Positions 10,561 to 21,526 of a DNA stretch of 64,000 nt are shown piece after piece. The notes under the pieces were generated by a model. The model did not search any database. It was not told the origin of the DNA and was given only the letters and a program-made list of their open reading frames with translations. This stretch comes from Excoecaria cochinchinensis (Eukaryota; Streptophyta; Magnoliopsida; Malpighiales; Euphorbiaceae), in assembly GCA_947683425.1 (NCBI GenBank), contig CANTUQ010000035.1:1969001-2033000 (forward strand), written 5' to 3'. Every line of letters begins with the position of its first letter. The stretch's first letter is position 1. A program made the translations under genes and the position numbers.

Positions 10561-11512
10561 TCTGTGCTTCTGTTTTGCCATTTTTAGTATGTCACGGTGG
10601 CAACCAAATTGGTTACCACCGTGACCAATGTCAAAAGAGGGCAGAATGCTCAATTTTGGACCTCACGGTCACAACCAAGTGGTTGCCACCGTGACCCTCC
10701 CCTGTTTTGCATATTTTGGGTGTTTTTCTTCCTGAAACGCACCCGAACTTCACCGGAACTTTTTGGAACTTATCCGACACATGTTTAAAGTTTTGTAAAG
10801 CATAATTAAATGGTTACAACTTAAGAATACAAATGACTAGGGTTTTGAATAAGAATTTGGATTAAGATATTTAAAGGTTTAATGGGTTGAATACTTTTGA
10901 ATTCCTCCAAAATTGACATAGTTATAGTATATTAGAAGACTTGAAGTAAAAGTATACAATCTATACATTGAACTTGTAGAACTACGGGGTTCTGATTCCC
11001 AATTCTTTGGGATACGTAGGAAGCTTGGAATGTCCTTCCAAGTCCGAACCAAAGCATAGAAATTCATTCGGACATAAAAGATAATGTATCAACTGAATTC
11101 GGTTCATGCCTTGGTGCTTGTTAGAATTATATGTGGCATGTATGAAAAAGTTTATAAACATTATTAAGCTATTAATGATTTAAGTCTCGTGTAGGCTTAT
11201 TTATGATTTAAAATTTGGTATATGACATTAAGTTTGAAGTAAATAATTGTTTTGGGTGCGTCATAAACTGAAAATGAAATGAAACTTGCGTATCTCAAAC
11301 GGTACTTATATACCTGTCTAAATAATGAATGATTCTAAATAGTTTGAATAATTTGAGACATTTATGTTGAAATTCTCAATTTTAATGTGTGACATTGGGA
11401 GAGTTATGTATATGAAATTTTTTAGAGACATTATAAGAATAAGTATGTTTTATGTAAAGTTCATTTAATTAAGAATAACGAGAGTGGGATACTTGTTTTC
11501 CGTCGCGATCGC
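10561..11512 (+). repeat. 952-bp duplicated piece of H LTR, right copy
   Basis: This copy matches 3098-4049. It runs without a break into the rest of the H LTR, completing CGCGATCGCG at 11504-11513, the site where El1 sits in the left copy. The hairpin pair lies at 10591-10696 and is more regular than in the left copy (ACCGTGAC instead of ACCATGAC). Confidence 0.95.
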
Positions 11513-11871
11513 GACTAAGGTCGCGAGCGCGACTCCTTCGTATGTTATAAATGTATGTCGTTTGAGCTTTTGAACATGAGCCTTGACTGTAATTTACATA
11601 TGACATATTGTTTCAGTTAAAATATGATATACCATGTAAGCTATAGTTGAAATAAATTGTTAAGCCGTTAAATAATTAAGTTATGATTGTAATTATAGCT
11701 CGTGGTTGGTTATATTATATGAGCCATTACTTTAGCTTATGTATAAATGATACGTAAGATTGTTATATGACAATAATAAATGTATCTATTTATGAAAAAT
11801 ATGAAACTATTATACATACATCATTAAAAGAAACAAGTATGTGTTAGCCTGCATTAGTCGAGTCGTGGATA

Positions 11872-11887
11872 ATTAGGCATGCCTAAT
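11872..11887. repeat. 16-bp perfect palindrome in H LTR
   Basis: ATTAGGCATGCCTAAT sits between GTGGATA and TAGAGTT..AGCTGCA. This is the same position and flanks as the El1 palindrome, but with a different core. Confidence 0.95.
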
Positions 11888-12513
11888 AGAGTTATGTGTA
11901 GCTGCAGCCATGTGTACGATTTGGACCCTGATCAGGTCCCCCGAATGGATCTTCGTGATCTTTCTGTTGAATCTTACCTAAGATTCTATGTGAAAGTACT
12001 TTGGAACAAGGATGAAAAGAATACTTTGAGACCTATGTGCGTCTATGTGATGTGATGTGATACTGATACCTTCGGGTATCTATGTGTACTCGTTATCCAC
12101 CCCTTTGACTTCGCAGGCATTAAGTGAACAAGAGTATGTGAATCAAACAGTAAATTATGAATGGATGAAAATACGTGAAGACTTATATAAAAGTGTGTAT
12201 TTATTATTGTAATCCAAATGTCTTTTTGATTGAATCAATTATCTGATAATGCAACTGCTAAGAAAGATGGGTGAACTGAATTGTGGAAATCGGAAGGAAA
12301 TGAATAAGTGCACCAAGTGACATGTACAAGATGAGAAAGATGTGTGTAATTGATCTGTTAACATTGATATGCAAAATAAGTGGCTATTTTGACACTGTCC
12401 TTGAAAATATCTAATTTGTTATTTTTGATATGATTATATTGTCTATATTATGCTTTTCTTTGAACTTAATCGACGGCCATTCTTAGTGGTTGTCCATATT
12501 TATGTGTTTCCCA

Positions 12514-12553
12514 CTAAGCTTTATGCTTAGCACGAATTTTCTTTTAATCCGTG
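12514..12553 (+). repeat. Paired stem-loops near LTR end (H)
   Basis: CTAAGC-TTTAT-GCTTAG is followed by a shorter CACG..CGTG stem and TAGGTAC. Confidence 0.8.
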
Positions 12554-12944
12554 TAGGTACTATTGATCAGGTATTTCGAGGGTCTTTCCGCAACAGTCCA
12601 GGCCAATGCAAGCTTATGAAGAGATACTAGCGTAGGATTTGTATAGTCTTGATAATGTATGCAAGATTTGTAATTTTAAAATTTTAAGTTTTGTAAAAAT
12701 GATACTGGTTATGTAAATGGTCTATCTATAGTATATTCTGAAGAAGTATAATTTATGGTACGATTGTATAATGAATTTATAGTTAAAGATAATGTGTTTT
12801 TGAAATTGAAAGAAATTTTATAACTCATATTTTTAACTTAAAGGGTTATAAGTTTTGCGTGTTTGTTTCGGTAATGCCCTTGACCGTCGTCATGGACCAC
12901 CGGTTCACGGTGTAGTTTACTACGTACGGGTAAGGGGTGTTACA

Positions 12945-13593
12945 CTATAGGTACTTTAAGATGTATAAGTTATGTTTATATGATTATCTTGCAAAAAGGA
13001 AGCAAGATTTTGAGTAAATATTGATATGTGTATTCGGCCTCCTTTAGGCAATCAAGGTGAGGAAGGTTCCTCCAAGGGTAAAGGCAAGGAAAATGAGTAT
13101 TAATAAATGTAAAGCAAGAATCTAAGGTTAGTGATTGCAAAATCCATCTTTTTCCATGATTTTAGTGTGATTTTAGGTTATGTCTAAGAATAAAGTAGTG
13201 AAGTATGCATGCTTAATTGAACCTAACCTTATAAACATGCTTAGGAAGGTTAGAAATGATTTTCTAGATGAGAAAAATAAAAAGACAATATTTTAGTGAT
13301 GGTGATGTTATGATGGCCGAATGATCTGCCTTGGAATTTCCATATGATATGTGATGTTTATGGCATATAAATGATGTATAAGTGATGTGTGACATGAGAT
13401 TTAATGAATTTAATGAAAAAAGCAAAGAAAAGTAAACATGATGGATGATACATACTATGGCCGAATGAAGAACATAGAGAAAAACATGATTTTTATGTTT
13501 TATGATGCCATGCCATGGTATAATTAGGTTAATTAACATGTAATTTAACTAAATGAATGATAAATAAAATAAAAATAATTTATTGTGAATGCA
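12945..13593 (+). mobile_element. K-family LTR fragment, middle part
   Basis: The sequence resembles 50690-50785 plus 53737-54100 of the K solo LTR (shared 'aatccatctttttcc.atgatttt....gattttaggttatgt' and GGCCGAATG phrases). It lies between H and El2 and carries no gene. Confidence 0.6.
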
Positions 13594-13849
13594 TGTCACA
13601 CCCTAATTTCCCCCTAGTAGTTGAGCCATGTGTATATGTGCATGTGTGGGTGTGTTGGCATGTGTTAAGGGTATTCTTAGGTAATATGCATGTTTTCTGG
13701 GCTTTATTAGAGTGTGGGTGCACGTATGTTAGTAGTGTGTGCATTAGTGGGATTAGTCTTGTGTGTGGTGTCTTACATGTTGGTAGGGTGCGAGTGATCA
13801 AGATACACCAAAGATGGGGTGACATGTGGCTAGGGTTTTAGGAAGTAGG

Positions 13850-13858
13850 TATAAATAG
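13850..13858 (+). promoter_or_regulatory. TATA box of El2 5' LTR
   Basis: TATAAATAG lies about 257 bases into the LTR, followed by purine-rich GAAGGAGAGAG and a CT-rich leader. The element is conserved in the 3' LTR at 20673. Confidence 0.7.
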
Positions 13859-14535
13859 AAGGAGAGAGAAAAATGGAGCAGCCATTTTGCTGTCTCTTTC
13901 TCGTTTCTCTCCCTCTTCTCTTCATCTCTTCTTCCTCTTTCTCCTTCAAGTGTGCCCTAGCTTGGATCCAAGTGATTTTTGGTGCAAATTGATCATCTCT
14001 CAAGTACATTTGGTAAGTTTTGGTCTATTAGAATGTATTTTAACCTTGAGTTTTTTTGTGTTTGTGTTTTTCCTTGGGTTCCTGGGTTAGAAGCGCCTAC
14101 TCGTGATCCTAAGGGGAAAGAGAAGGCAAGTGGGAGTGGAGCTTGCAACTAAGAGCATCAAAATTTACAAGCTTGGGAATTTCTTTGTTCTGGATGCATT
14201 TCCTTGTGATTTTCTAGTAATATGATGTTTGTGAAATGCATGTGAGTTTAAATGTTATAAGTGTTGATTTGATTAAGTCATGATGCATTAAAGATGGATT
14301 AGAGGAGCAAATTTGAGTTGAATGGATGTACTGCAAATTTTCTGGATTTTGCTACTGTCGGGCTTTGATTTTTGCTACTTAATGAATTGATTGTATGAAA
14401 TGAGTTAAAAGTTGTGTTTTGTTGTTGTTTTGATGCTGGGAATGCTCGATCCAAGGTAAGATGAGGTTTGTTTGGGTTTTCAAGTTTTGGGTGAGCTTTG
14501 GAGCCAAGGGAGCTCCACAGATTTTTTTGCAGATT

Positions 14536-15056
14536 TGGAACGCGACTCTCTGTCGCGAGCACGACAATCGTCAAGAGCGCGATGATCGTCGCGTGCATGA
14601 TAGGGGGGTCAGCGAATCTAGGTCCCGATCGAGCTACCATCTTTCGATCGGAATTGCCATGGGTGCTTTGACGCTCGGTTGCCGAACGAAACACGGGAAG
14701 TTCCCCGATTGAGAGAGAAGGACAGCGATCTATGCTTGCGGGGAAGCCAAATCATGAGACGTGCATTAGAGCACGACTCGTGATATGGTGAAGGGCAGCA
14801 ACATGAGTCATGTCATCTCGCACAACTCGCGTCCCCCTTCTCTGCCTTCATGATCGACTCTCGGCTTTTGGTGATCGACCAAGGAGAACATCGATACGAG
14901 TCGTGTCGATCCTGCACGACTCATGTCCCTTGCTCTCCCTTGTGCGCTCAGCCTTTTGGTCATGTGAAGCATCGACACGAGTCATGTTGACCTGCACGAC
15001 TCGTGTCCTTCCCTTCTTTTCTCACGAACGATCTGTGAAGCATCGACACGAGTCAT
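14536..15056 (+). repeat. CpG palindrome cassettes, CGCGA and CACGASTCGTG types
   Basis: First come GCGACTCTCTGTCGCG and related words (14539-14600). Then follow at least six CACGACTCGTG or ACACGAGTCATGT words between 14758 and 15056, several embedded in GCATCGACACGAGTC. Each word is close to its own reverse complement. Confidence 0.85.
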
Positions 15057-15276
15057 GTTTGTGTCATGCTCATGAGAATGAGAAATCCAATCGGCTATGA
15101 TTATAAGTATGTGAATGTATATGTATACAAATGTGAGCATGGATTTTCGAATGTTATGTATGTGAATCAATTATGATCATATGTAATGTGATTATCAGCA
15201 TATGCCATTATGTATGCATTTTGCCTCGATGACCAATGTGAATGGCCATCCATATTATTGTTGTTTGTTTTCCCCA

Positions 15277-15313
15277 CTAAGCATTATCGCTTAGCACGGG
15301 TGTTTCATCCGTG
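15277..15313 (+). repeat. Paired stem-loops near LTR end (El2 5' LTR)
   Basis: CTAAGCATTATCGCTTAG has one pair lost to a G-to-A change compared with the 3' LTR. It is followed by GCACGGG..CCGTGT. Confidence 0.85.
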
Positions 15314-15712
15314 TAGGTGCGGATGGTGTTTAGCTTTTGGGAAAGTCATCGCAAGTCAAGCCAACACAGAGAGTTTTGATGTTAAGACTTAGCATTTATT
15401 TTGAGATTCTTTTTGTAACAGTGAACTCTCATTGTATTTATTCTTCTGTTCATCTTCCGCATCGTAATTTTGAAAGATGTAATTATTTTGGTAATATCAG
15501 AACAGTTATGTAATGAATATTATTATTGCATTGATGAATGAATGATCCTTTTTATTTCCAAAGTTTTAATTTTCGCTGCTGTATTTTTGTATCTTATATT
15601 ATGTGGATGAATGTTATTATATCGATTTGTTTGGTGACACCCTTGCTCATACCGGTTCTCACTCCATTGCGGATGGGTTCTCCTACGTATGGGTAGGGAG
15701 TGTTACATTTTT

Positions 15713-15724
15713 TGGTATTAGAGC
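15713..15724 (+). promoter_or_regulatory. El2 primer binding site, one mismatch
   Basis: TGGTATTAGAGC has one C-to-T change from the initiator-tRNA complement seen in El1 and El3. It lies 5 bases after the 5' LTR. Confidence 0.85.
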
Positions 15725-15814
15725 TCCGATTTAGGCATTTTCTGGGTGTTGTTATGCATAGATATATGTTTAGGATAGTGTTGGCTGATGCGGTTGTTTT
15801 TGTGTTTCTTTTAG

Positions 15815-16976
15815 ATGTCTTCTGATTCGGTGCGTGGGTCGCTTGAGGGTCCGCTGAGAGTGTGAATCATCAAGTAGTGGATCCTTCAGTGTCTGTTTCG
15901 GCTCAAACACCTAGGGTTCAGCCTAAGGCTGTAGCCATGTCCTTTGAGGAAATGTTAAAGATTTCTCAGGACATGGCTCGAGTCTTAGAGAGAGTGATAG
16001 CTCCGAGAGCTCCTATCGAGAGTATGAGGAAAGGTGGTGTAATGGATTTTTATGGGACTAGTTTGGATGAGTCTGAGTATGCTGAGAAATGGATTGAGAA
16101 GATAGAGCGTGTTCTTGATGAGATTCGGTGCCCTCCTGATAGGCAGGTAAAGTGTGTTATGGCTTTGTTGCAGGGATCCACCTACTATTGGTGGAAATTG
16201 GTCCATAGGCATCCCTAGTTTCATGATCCGGTTACTTGGGAGTTCTTTGAGGGGGAGTTTACCAGTAAGTATGTGACTCAGGCCTATAAGGATTCTAAGT
16301 GGGCACAGTTCTTAAGTTTGAGATAGAGAGCTATGTCAGTTTCTGAGTTTGAGAAAGAGTTTAACTGTCTTGCAAAGTATGCTCCAGAGGGTGTTCTGAT
16401 AGAGGAGTTCAGATGTAGGCACTTTGAGGCTGGTTTGAATGAGTCCTTGAGGGCTATGCTTATTTCATTAACGAGTACTTTGGGCATTGGGTATTATTAA
16501 ATCGTTCAGGCAGCAATGCGGGTTGAGAGATCAGAGTCAGTTCTGAGGGAGAGAGCTCGGAGGAGGAATCCCCCTCGTGGAGGATCATCATCGTCATCTT
16601 CGGGTAAGAGATCTAGGAACCCGCAGGATGAGTCTTCTTCAGGTCTGGCTTCGAGAGGTAGGAGGTAGGGTTCTGCTATGAGTTTGAGTTCTGGTAGAGG
16701 TGGTTTGGGTAATAGGACTAAGTTATTGCTCGAGTGTTCTCATTACAGCAAGTGCCATCGGGGTGAGTGTAGGTGGCTCACGGGTGGTTGTTTTCAATGT
16801 GGGAGCATTGATCACTTTTTGGCTGGCTATCTTAAGTTGGGTGAGTCTTCTGGCGATCAGCGTGAGGCTAGCGGAGTTGGATCTAATGCATCGCAATTCG
16901 GTCGGACTAGAAGCAGAGGTAGAGGTCGAGGCGATCGACCTAGAGAGGGAGCTCCATCAGATCTGTCGAGAGACCT
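15815..16976 (+). pseudogene. El2 gag, multiple stops
   Basis: The likely start is the ATG at 15815; a one-base loss near 15852 puts it out of frame with the rest. The capsid motif LLQGSTYYWWKLV matches El1. Stops at 16216 (TAG), 16324 (TAG), 16498 (TAA) and 16666 (TAG) follow; the first three fall where El1 has glutamine. The zinc knuckle near 16790 has CFQCGSIDH but tyrosine in place of the last cysteine. An arginine/glycine-rich tail follows, then a frameshift before the protease. Confidence 0.9.
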
Positions 16977-17625
16977 TTGACGATTCCAGCTAGAGCATAT
17001 TCTATGAGAGTTCGGGATGAGCAGGATACTCCAGATGTGATTGCTGGTAAGTTCCTACTCTTTAAAACAGAGTTGTATGCTCTAATTGACCCTAGTTCCA
17101 CACACTCATATTTATGCACGAGTAAGTTATTTGATAAGTTGCATGATGTTGATCAGTTAGATTATGAGGTTTGTGTGACCAGTCCCTTAGGGCATAGTGT
17201 CAATGTGAGTAGAGTGTACAGGAATTGTCCTTTTTGGTTCAAGGTGTTGAGTTTTCTGCGGATTTGATTGAGTTGCCATTTCGGGAGTTTGATCTGATCT
17301 TGGGTATGGATTGGTTGAGTAAGCATCGGGCTGTGGTTGATTGTCATTGGAAAGTGTTTGTGCTGCGAGATAGAGATCAGTCCTCGGTAGTGGTTAAAGG
17401 TTTGGGTTCTAGTTCCTTGAGTAATGTGATTTCTGCTATGCAAGCTAAGAGGTTCATGAGAAAAGGTTGTGAAGCATTTCTAGCAGTGGTGTTGGATTCT
17501 AAGCGGGATCAGGTTAGGATTGAGGATATCCCAGTTGTTAGAGAGTTTGGTGATGTGTTTCGGAGTGAGTTGCCTGGGTTGCCTCCCGAGAGGGAGGTGG
17601 AGTTGTCCATAGAGATAGTGCCGGT
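16977..17625 (+). pseudogene. El2 aspartic protease and linker, frameshifted
   Basis: This is a retroviral-type aspartic protease. The active-site region reads ALIDPSSTHSYL, compared with DPGSTHSYI in El3, so the glycine of the catalytic D-[PS]-G motif is serine here. A frameshift lies near 17230. The frame then resumes with LILGMDWLSKHRA, the second conserved block of plant gypsy proteases. Confidence 0.85.
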
Positions 17626-18490
17626 ACTTTGCTCATTTCGAAAGCACCTTATTGGATGGCTCCTGTAGAGTTGAGGGAACTTAAGACTCAGCTACAAGAG
17701 TTATTGGATAAGGGGTTTATTAGACCCAGCATATCTCCATGGGGAGCTCCGATGTTGTTTGTTAAGAAGAAGGATGGTACTTTGAGAACGTGCATCGACT
17801 ATAGGCAAATTAATAATATCACAGTGAAGAACAAGTATCCTTTGCCTAGAGTTGAGGATTTGTTTGATCAGCTCAGAGGTGCGGGTGTTTTCTCTAAGAT
17901 TGATCTTCGGTCGGGTTACTATAAACTTCAGGTGAAAGATGTGGATGTGGCTAAGACTGCATTTCGAGCACGGTATGGCCACTATGAGTTTTTTCTGATG
18001 CCGTTCAGGTTGACCAATGCACCTGTGGCTTTTATGGATTTGATGAACCGAGTGTTTAGGCCATATCTCGACCGATTTGTAGTAGTGTTTATTGATGATA
18101 TTTGGTTTACTCAAAGGATTGGAGTGACCATGAAGAACATCTTCGATTAGTGTTGCAAGGTTTGAGGGAGCACCGCTTATTTGCGAAGCTCAGTAAGTGT
18201 GACTTTTGGCTTCAAGAGGTGTCTTTCTTGGGTCACATTGTGTCAGCTAAGGGTATACAAGTGGATCCAACTAAGATTGAGGGGATTGTGAATTGGAAAG
18301 CACCTAGGAATGTTCCAGAAGTGAGAAGTTTCCTTGGTTTGGCAGGGTACTACCGTCGGTTTGTGAAGGGTTTTTCGGTCATTACTGCTCCTATGACGAG
18401 ATTGTTGAGAAAAGGAGTTAGATTTGAATGGTCGGATAAGTGCCAGGCATGCTTTGAGAAGTTGAAGAGATTATTAGTTGAAGCTCCTGC
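17626..18490 (+). pseudogene. El2 reverse transcriptase, two frameshifts
   Basis: Conserved RT blocks are in order: ELLDKGFIRPSISPWGAP, KKKDGTLRTCIDYRQIN, FSKIDLRSGYYKLQV, a variant of the MPFGLTNAP block, and FIDDI carrying the catalytic aspartate pair. Frameshifts lie near 17635 and near 18100, just after the FIDDI motif. It would copy element RNA into DNA. Confidence 0.9.
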
Positions 18491-18932
18491 ACTTACTCAG
18501 CCCCGATCGGGTATGGAGTTTGTAATGTACAGTGATGCTTCACGAGTTGGGCTCGGATGTATGCTAATGCAAGAGGGTAAAGTTGTGGGTTATGCGTCTC
18601 ATCAATTAAAGCCTCATGAGAAGAACTATCCGATGCATGATTTGGAATTAGCAGCTGTGATCTTTGCTTTGAAGATTTGGCAGCACTATCTGTATGGGGA
18701 GAAGTGTAGAATCTTCACGGATCATAAAATTTTGAAGTATCTCCTCACGCAGAAGGAGTTGAACATGAGACAGCACGGATGGTTGGAGTTAGTCAAGGAC
18801 TATAATTGCATTGTGGATTATCATCCGGGTAAGGCCAATGTGGTCGCTGATGCTTTGACTAGGAAGATGGTTTCGGCTTTGTTCTTGATGCGGTTCAGAT
18901 GGAGATTTGATTCGGATGGGGCTTTGGTTGCC
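18491..18932 (+). pseudogene. El2 RNase H domain
   Basis: It continues in frame from RT. The acidic residues are in YSDAS, HDLELAAV and FTDHK, matching the gypsy RNase H. The terminal DAL(S/T)RK block is present. The frame is closed by TAA at 18933. Confidence 0.85.
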
Positions 18933-18935
18933 TAA

Positions 18936-20110
18936 TTGAGAGTGAAGCCGACCTTGAGATAATCAATTGTGGATGCTCAGAAAGATGATTTGAGATTGCA
19001 ACAGGTTTTGCAAGAGGTCCGATCGGGTAAGCAGTCTGAGTTTTCTGTTCTGGATGGGGTGCTTATGTATAGAAACCGTTTGTGTGTGCTTGAGAGTGAT
19101 GAGTTAAGGAAGAAGCTTCTGAATGAGGCACATACTATGGTCTTCACTATGCATCCAAGTAGTGAGAAGATGTATCGAGATTTGAAGCAGTTCTTCTGGT
19201 GGTCTGGTATGAAGAGACACATTGCGGAATTCGTGGCAAGGTGCTTGACTTGTCAATAGGTAAAGGCTGAGCATCAAGTCCCTTTGGGATTACTCACTCC
19301 TTTATCCATTCCTCTATGGAAATGGGATGATATTTTCATGGATTTTATGTCTGGTTTACCAGTGACTCAGTGGAAACATGATTCGGTTTGGGTGATTGTG
19401 GATCGGCTTACCAAGTCAGCTCATTTTCTGCTAGTCAGAGTGGACTACTCAATGGATAAGTTGGCCAGTATTTATGTGGATGAGGTGGTCCGATTGCATG
19501 GAGTGCCGTTGTCCATAATGTCCGACTGGGATCCAAGGTTCACATCTAAGTTCTGGAAAGAATTGTAGAGAGCTTTGGGTACTAAGTTGAATTTTAGCAC
19601 GGCATTTCATCCTCAGACAGGTGGTCAGTCCGAGCGGGTTATTCAAATTTTAGAGGATATGCTTCGGGCTTATGCTTTGGATTTTTCTGGCAGTTGGGAC
19701 AAGTATGTGCAGCTTATGGAGTTTGCCTACAACAATAGCTATCGGTCGAGCATTGGGATGTCACCGTTTGAGGCTTTGTATGGTCGATCGTGTAGGACTC
19801 CGGTTTGTTGGACAGAGTTGATCGAGCGATCTTTTGTTGGGCCAGAGACGATTAGGGATACTGAAGGGAAGATTAGAGTTGTGCAGTGAAATCTGAATGT
19901 GGCTAAGGATAGATAGAGGTCTTATGCTAATATGAAGAGAAAGGATATTCGGTTTGAGGTCAGGGACAAAGTGTTCCTTAAGGTTTCACCTTGGAGGAAA
20001 GTATTGCAGTTTGGCAAGAAAGGCAAGCTTAGTCCTCGATTCATTGGGCCTTTCGAGGTTTTGGAGAAAGTTGGACCGGTAGCCTATAGGTTGGCTTTAC
20101 AGATGGAGTT
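18936..20110 (+). pseudogene. El2 integrase, many nonsense mutations
   Basis: An HHCC-type zinc region ends in CLTC near 19255. The catalytic core is visible: MDFMSGLP (first Asp), MSDWDPRF (second Asp; the usual Arg is Trp) and SERVIQILEDML (Glu). Stops at 18960, 19257, 19566, 19887 and 19914 interrupt it. Most fall on glutamine codons of related copies, by one C-to-T change. It would insert the cDNA into the genome. Confidence 0.9.
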
Positions 20111-20395
20111 GGCTAGGATGCATGATGTTTTCCATGTCTCCATGCTTCGGCGGTACCAATTAGATCTGTTGCATGTGTTGTCAGTTCAGGACATTTGGAT
20201 TCAGTCGAATTATTCATATAATGAGGAACCAAAAGCCATTATAGCTCGGGAAGTGAGATAGTTAAGGAATAAGCAAGTTCCTCTGGTCAAGGTTCTTTGG
20301 CAGGATCATGGAGGAAGCAACTTGGGAACCAGAGGCGATTATGAGGATTTATTATCCACAATTGTTAAGTTCAGGTGAGAATTTCGACGACGAAA
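20111..20395 (+). pseudogene. El2 integrase tail with chromodomain-like end
   Basis: HDVFHVSMLRRY is followed by REV-stop-LRNKQVPLVKVLW and, after a frameshift near 20305, EEATWEPEAIMR. This is the usual end of plant chromovirus polyproteins with a degenerate chromodomain, thought to steer integration to heterochromatin. The TAG at 20259 matches glutamine in El3. Confidence 0.8.
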
Positions 20396-20403
20396 TTCTT
20401 GTT

Positions 20404-20416
20404 AGTAGGGGAGAGT
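20404..20416 (+). promoter_or_regulatory. El2 polypurine tract
   Basis: AGTAGGGGAGAGT lies directly before the 3' LTR. It is nearly the same as El3's AGTAGGGGAGAT. Confidence 0.85.
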
Positions 20417-21120
20417 TGTCACACCCCGATTTCCCTCTAGCAGTTGAGCCATGTGTATGTGTGCATGTGAGGGTGTGTTGGCATGTGTTAAGGGTATTCT
20501 TGGGTAATACGCATGATTTGTGGGCTTTATTAGAGTGTAGGGGCACGTATGTTAGTAGTGTGTGCATTAGTGGGATTAGTCTTGTGTGTGGTGTCTTGCA
20601 TGTTGGTAGGGTGTGACTGATCAAGATCCACCAAAGATTGGGTAACATGTGGCTAGGGTTTTAGGAAGTAGGTATAAATAGAAGGAGAGAGAAAAAGGGA
20701 GCAGCCAGTTTGCTGTCTCTTTCACATTTTTCTCCCTCTTCTCTTTATCTCTTCTTCCTCTCTCTCCTTTAAGTGTGCCCTAGCTTGGATCCAAGTGATT
20801 TTTGGTTGAAATTGATCATCTCTCAAGTTCATTTGGTAAGTTTTGGTTGGGTTTTCTCTTCTTCGTCCTCTCCTTCTCTTGGTCTGTTAGAATGTATTTT
20901 AACTTAGAGTTTTTGTGTGTTTGTGTGTTTTTCTTGGGTTCTTGGGTTAGAAGCACCTACTCGTGATCCCAAGGGGAAAGAGAAGGCAAGTGGGAGTAGA
21001 GCTTGCAACTAGGAGCATAGGGATTTATAGGTTTGGGAATTTCTTTGTTCTGGATGCATTTCCTTATGATTTTTCGAAAATATGATGTTTGTGAAATGCA
21101 TGTGAGTTTAAATGTTATAA
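20417..21120 (+). mobile_element. El2 3' LTR, first part
   Basis: It starts TGTCACACCCCGATTTCC and matches 13594-14262 with an extra CT-rich stretch near 20860. A TATA box lies at 20673-20681. It is cut by the PIF/Harbinger element after TTATAA; the last TAA is the target duplication. Confidence 0.95.
20673..20681 (+). promoter_or_regulatory. TATA box of El2 3' LTR
   Basis: TATAAATAG lies at the same LTR position as in the 5' LTR. Confidence 0.65.
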
Positions 21121-21526
21121 GGCTATGTTTGGTAAGAGAAATTGCATTATAATGTAATTGGAGACGTAATGGATTAAAAAATGTATTGTAATGTAATGTA
21201 ATGTAATTATAATTACATTACTATGTTTGGTAGAATTAGTATTGTAATGTAAATGTTAATACATTTCTATGTTTGGTTAGATTATATATATTTATTGAAA
21301 TATAATTATATTTATAATTACCAACTAATTTTTTTATATAATTATTTTATTTTTTATAATTATTTTATATATTTATTATATTATGATCTCATATAAAAAA
21401 TACAATTATACTAAATTGTACTGATTCATATTAAGTTTTAAACTTAATATTTAAAGTAAAATTAACCACCAAAATTCAAAATTAAAATTCATGGAGTACA
21501 TTAATTGATATAGCAATTTTCTATCT

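Larger units (their letters stand above)
11513..12944 (+). mobile_element. Element H 3' LTR, second part
   Basis: This continues the H LTR to the end GGGGTGTTACA at 12944. It starts with CpG palindromes (GTCGCGATCGCGAC, GTCGCGAGCGCGAC). It has a 16-bp palindrome at 11872-11887 and the paired stem-loops at 12514-12553. The following five bases, CTATA, are a candidate target duplication; its partner on the left cannot be checked because the 5' LTR is lost. Confidence 0.8.
13594..15707 (+). mobile_element. El2 5' LTR
   Basis: This 2114-bp LTR runs from TGTCACACCC to GAGTGTTACA. Relative to the 3' LTR it lacks about 490 bases near 15056-15062, including the TTAGGCATGCCTAA palindrome region. It carries a TATA box at 13850 and a leader rich in CT. 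Confidence 0.95.
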
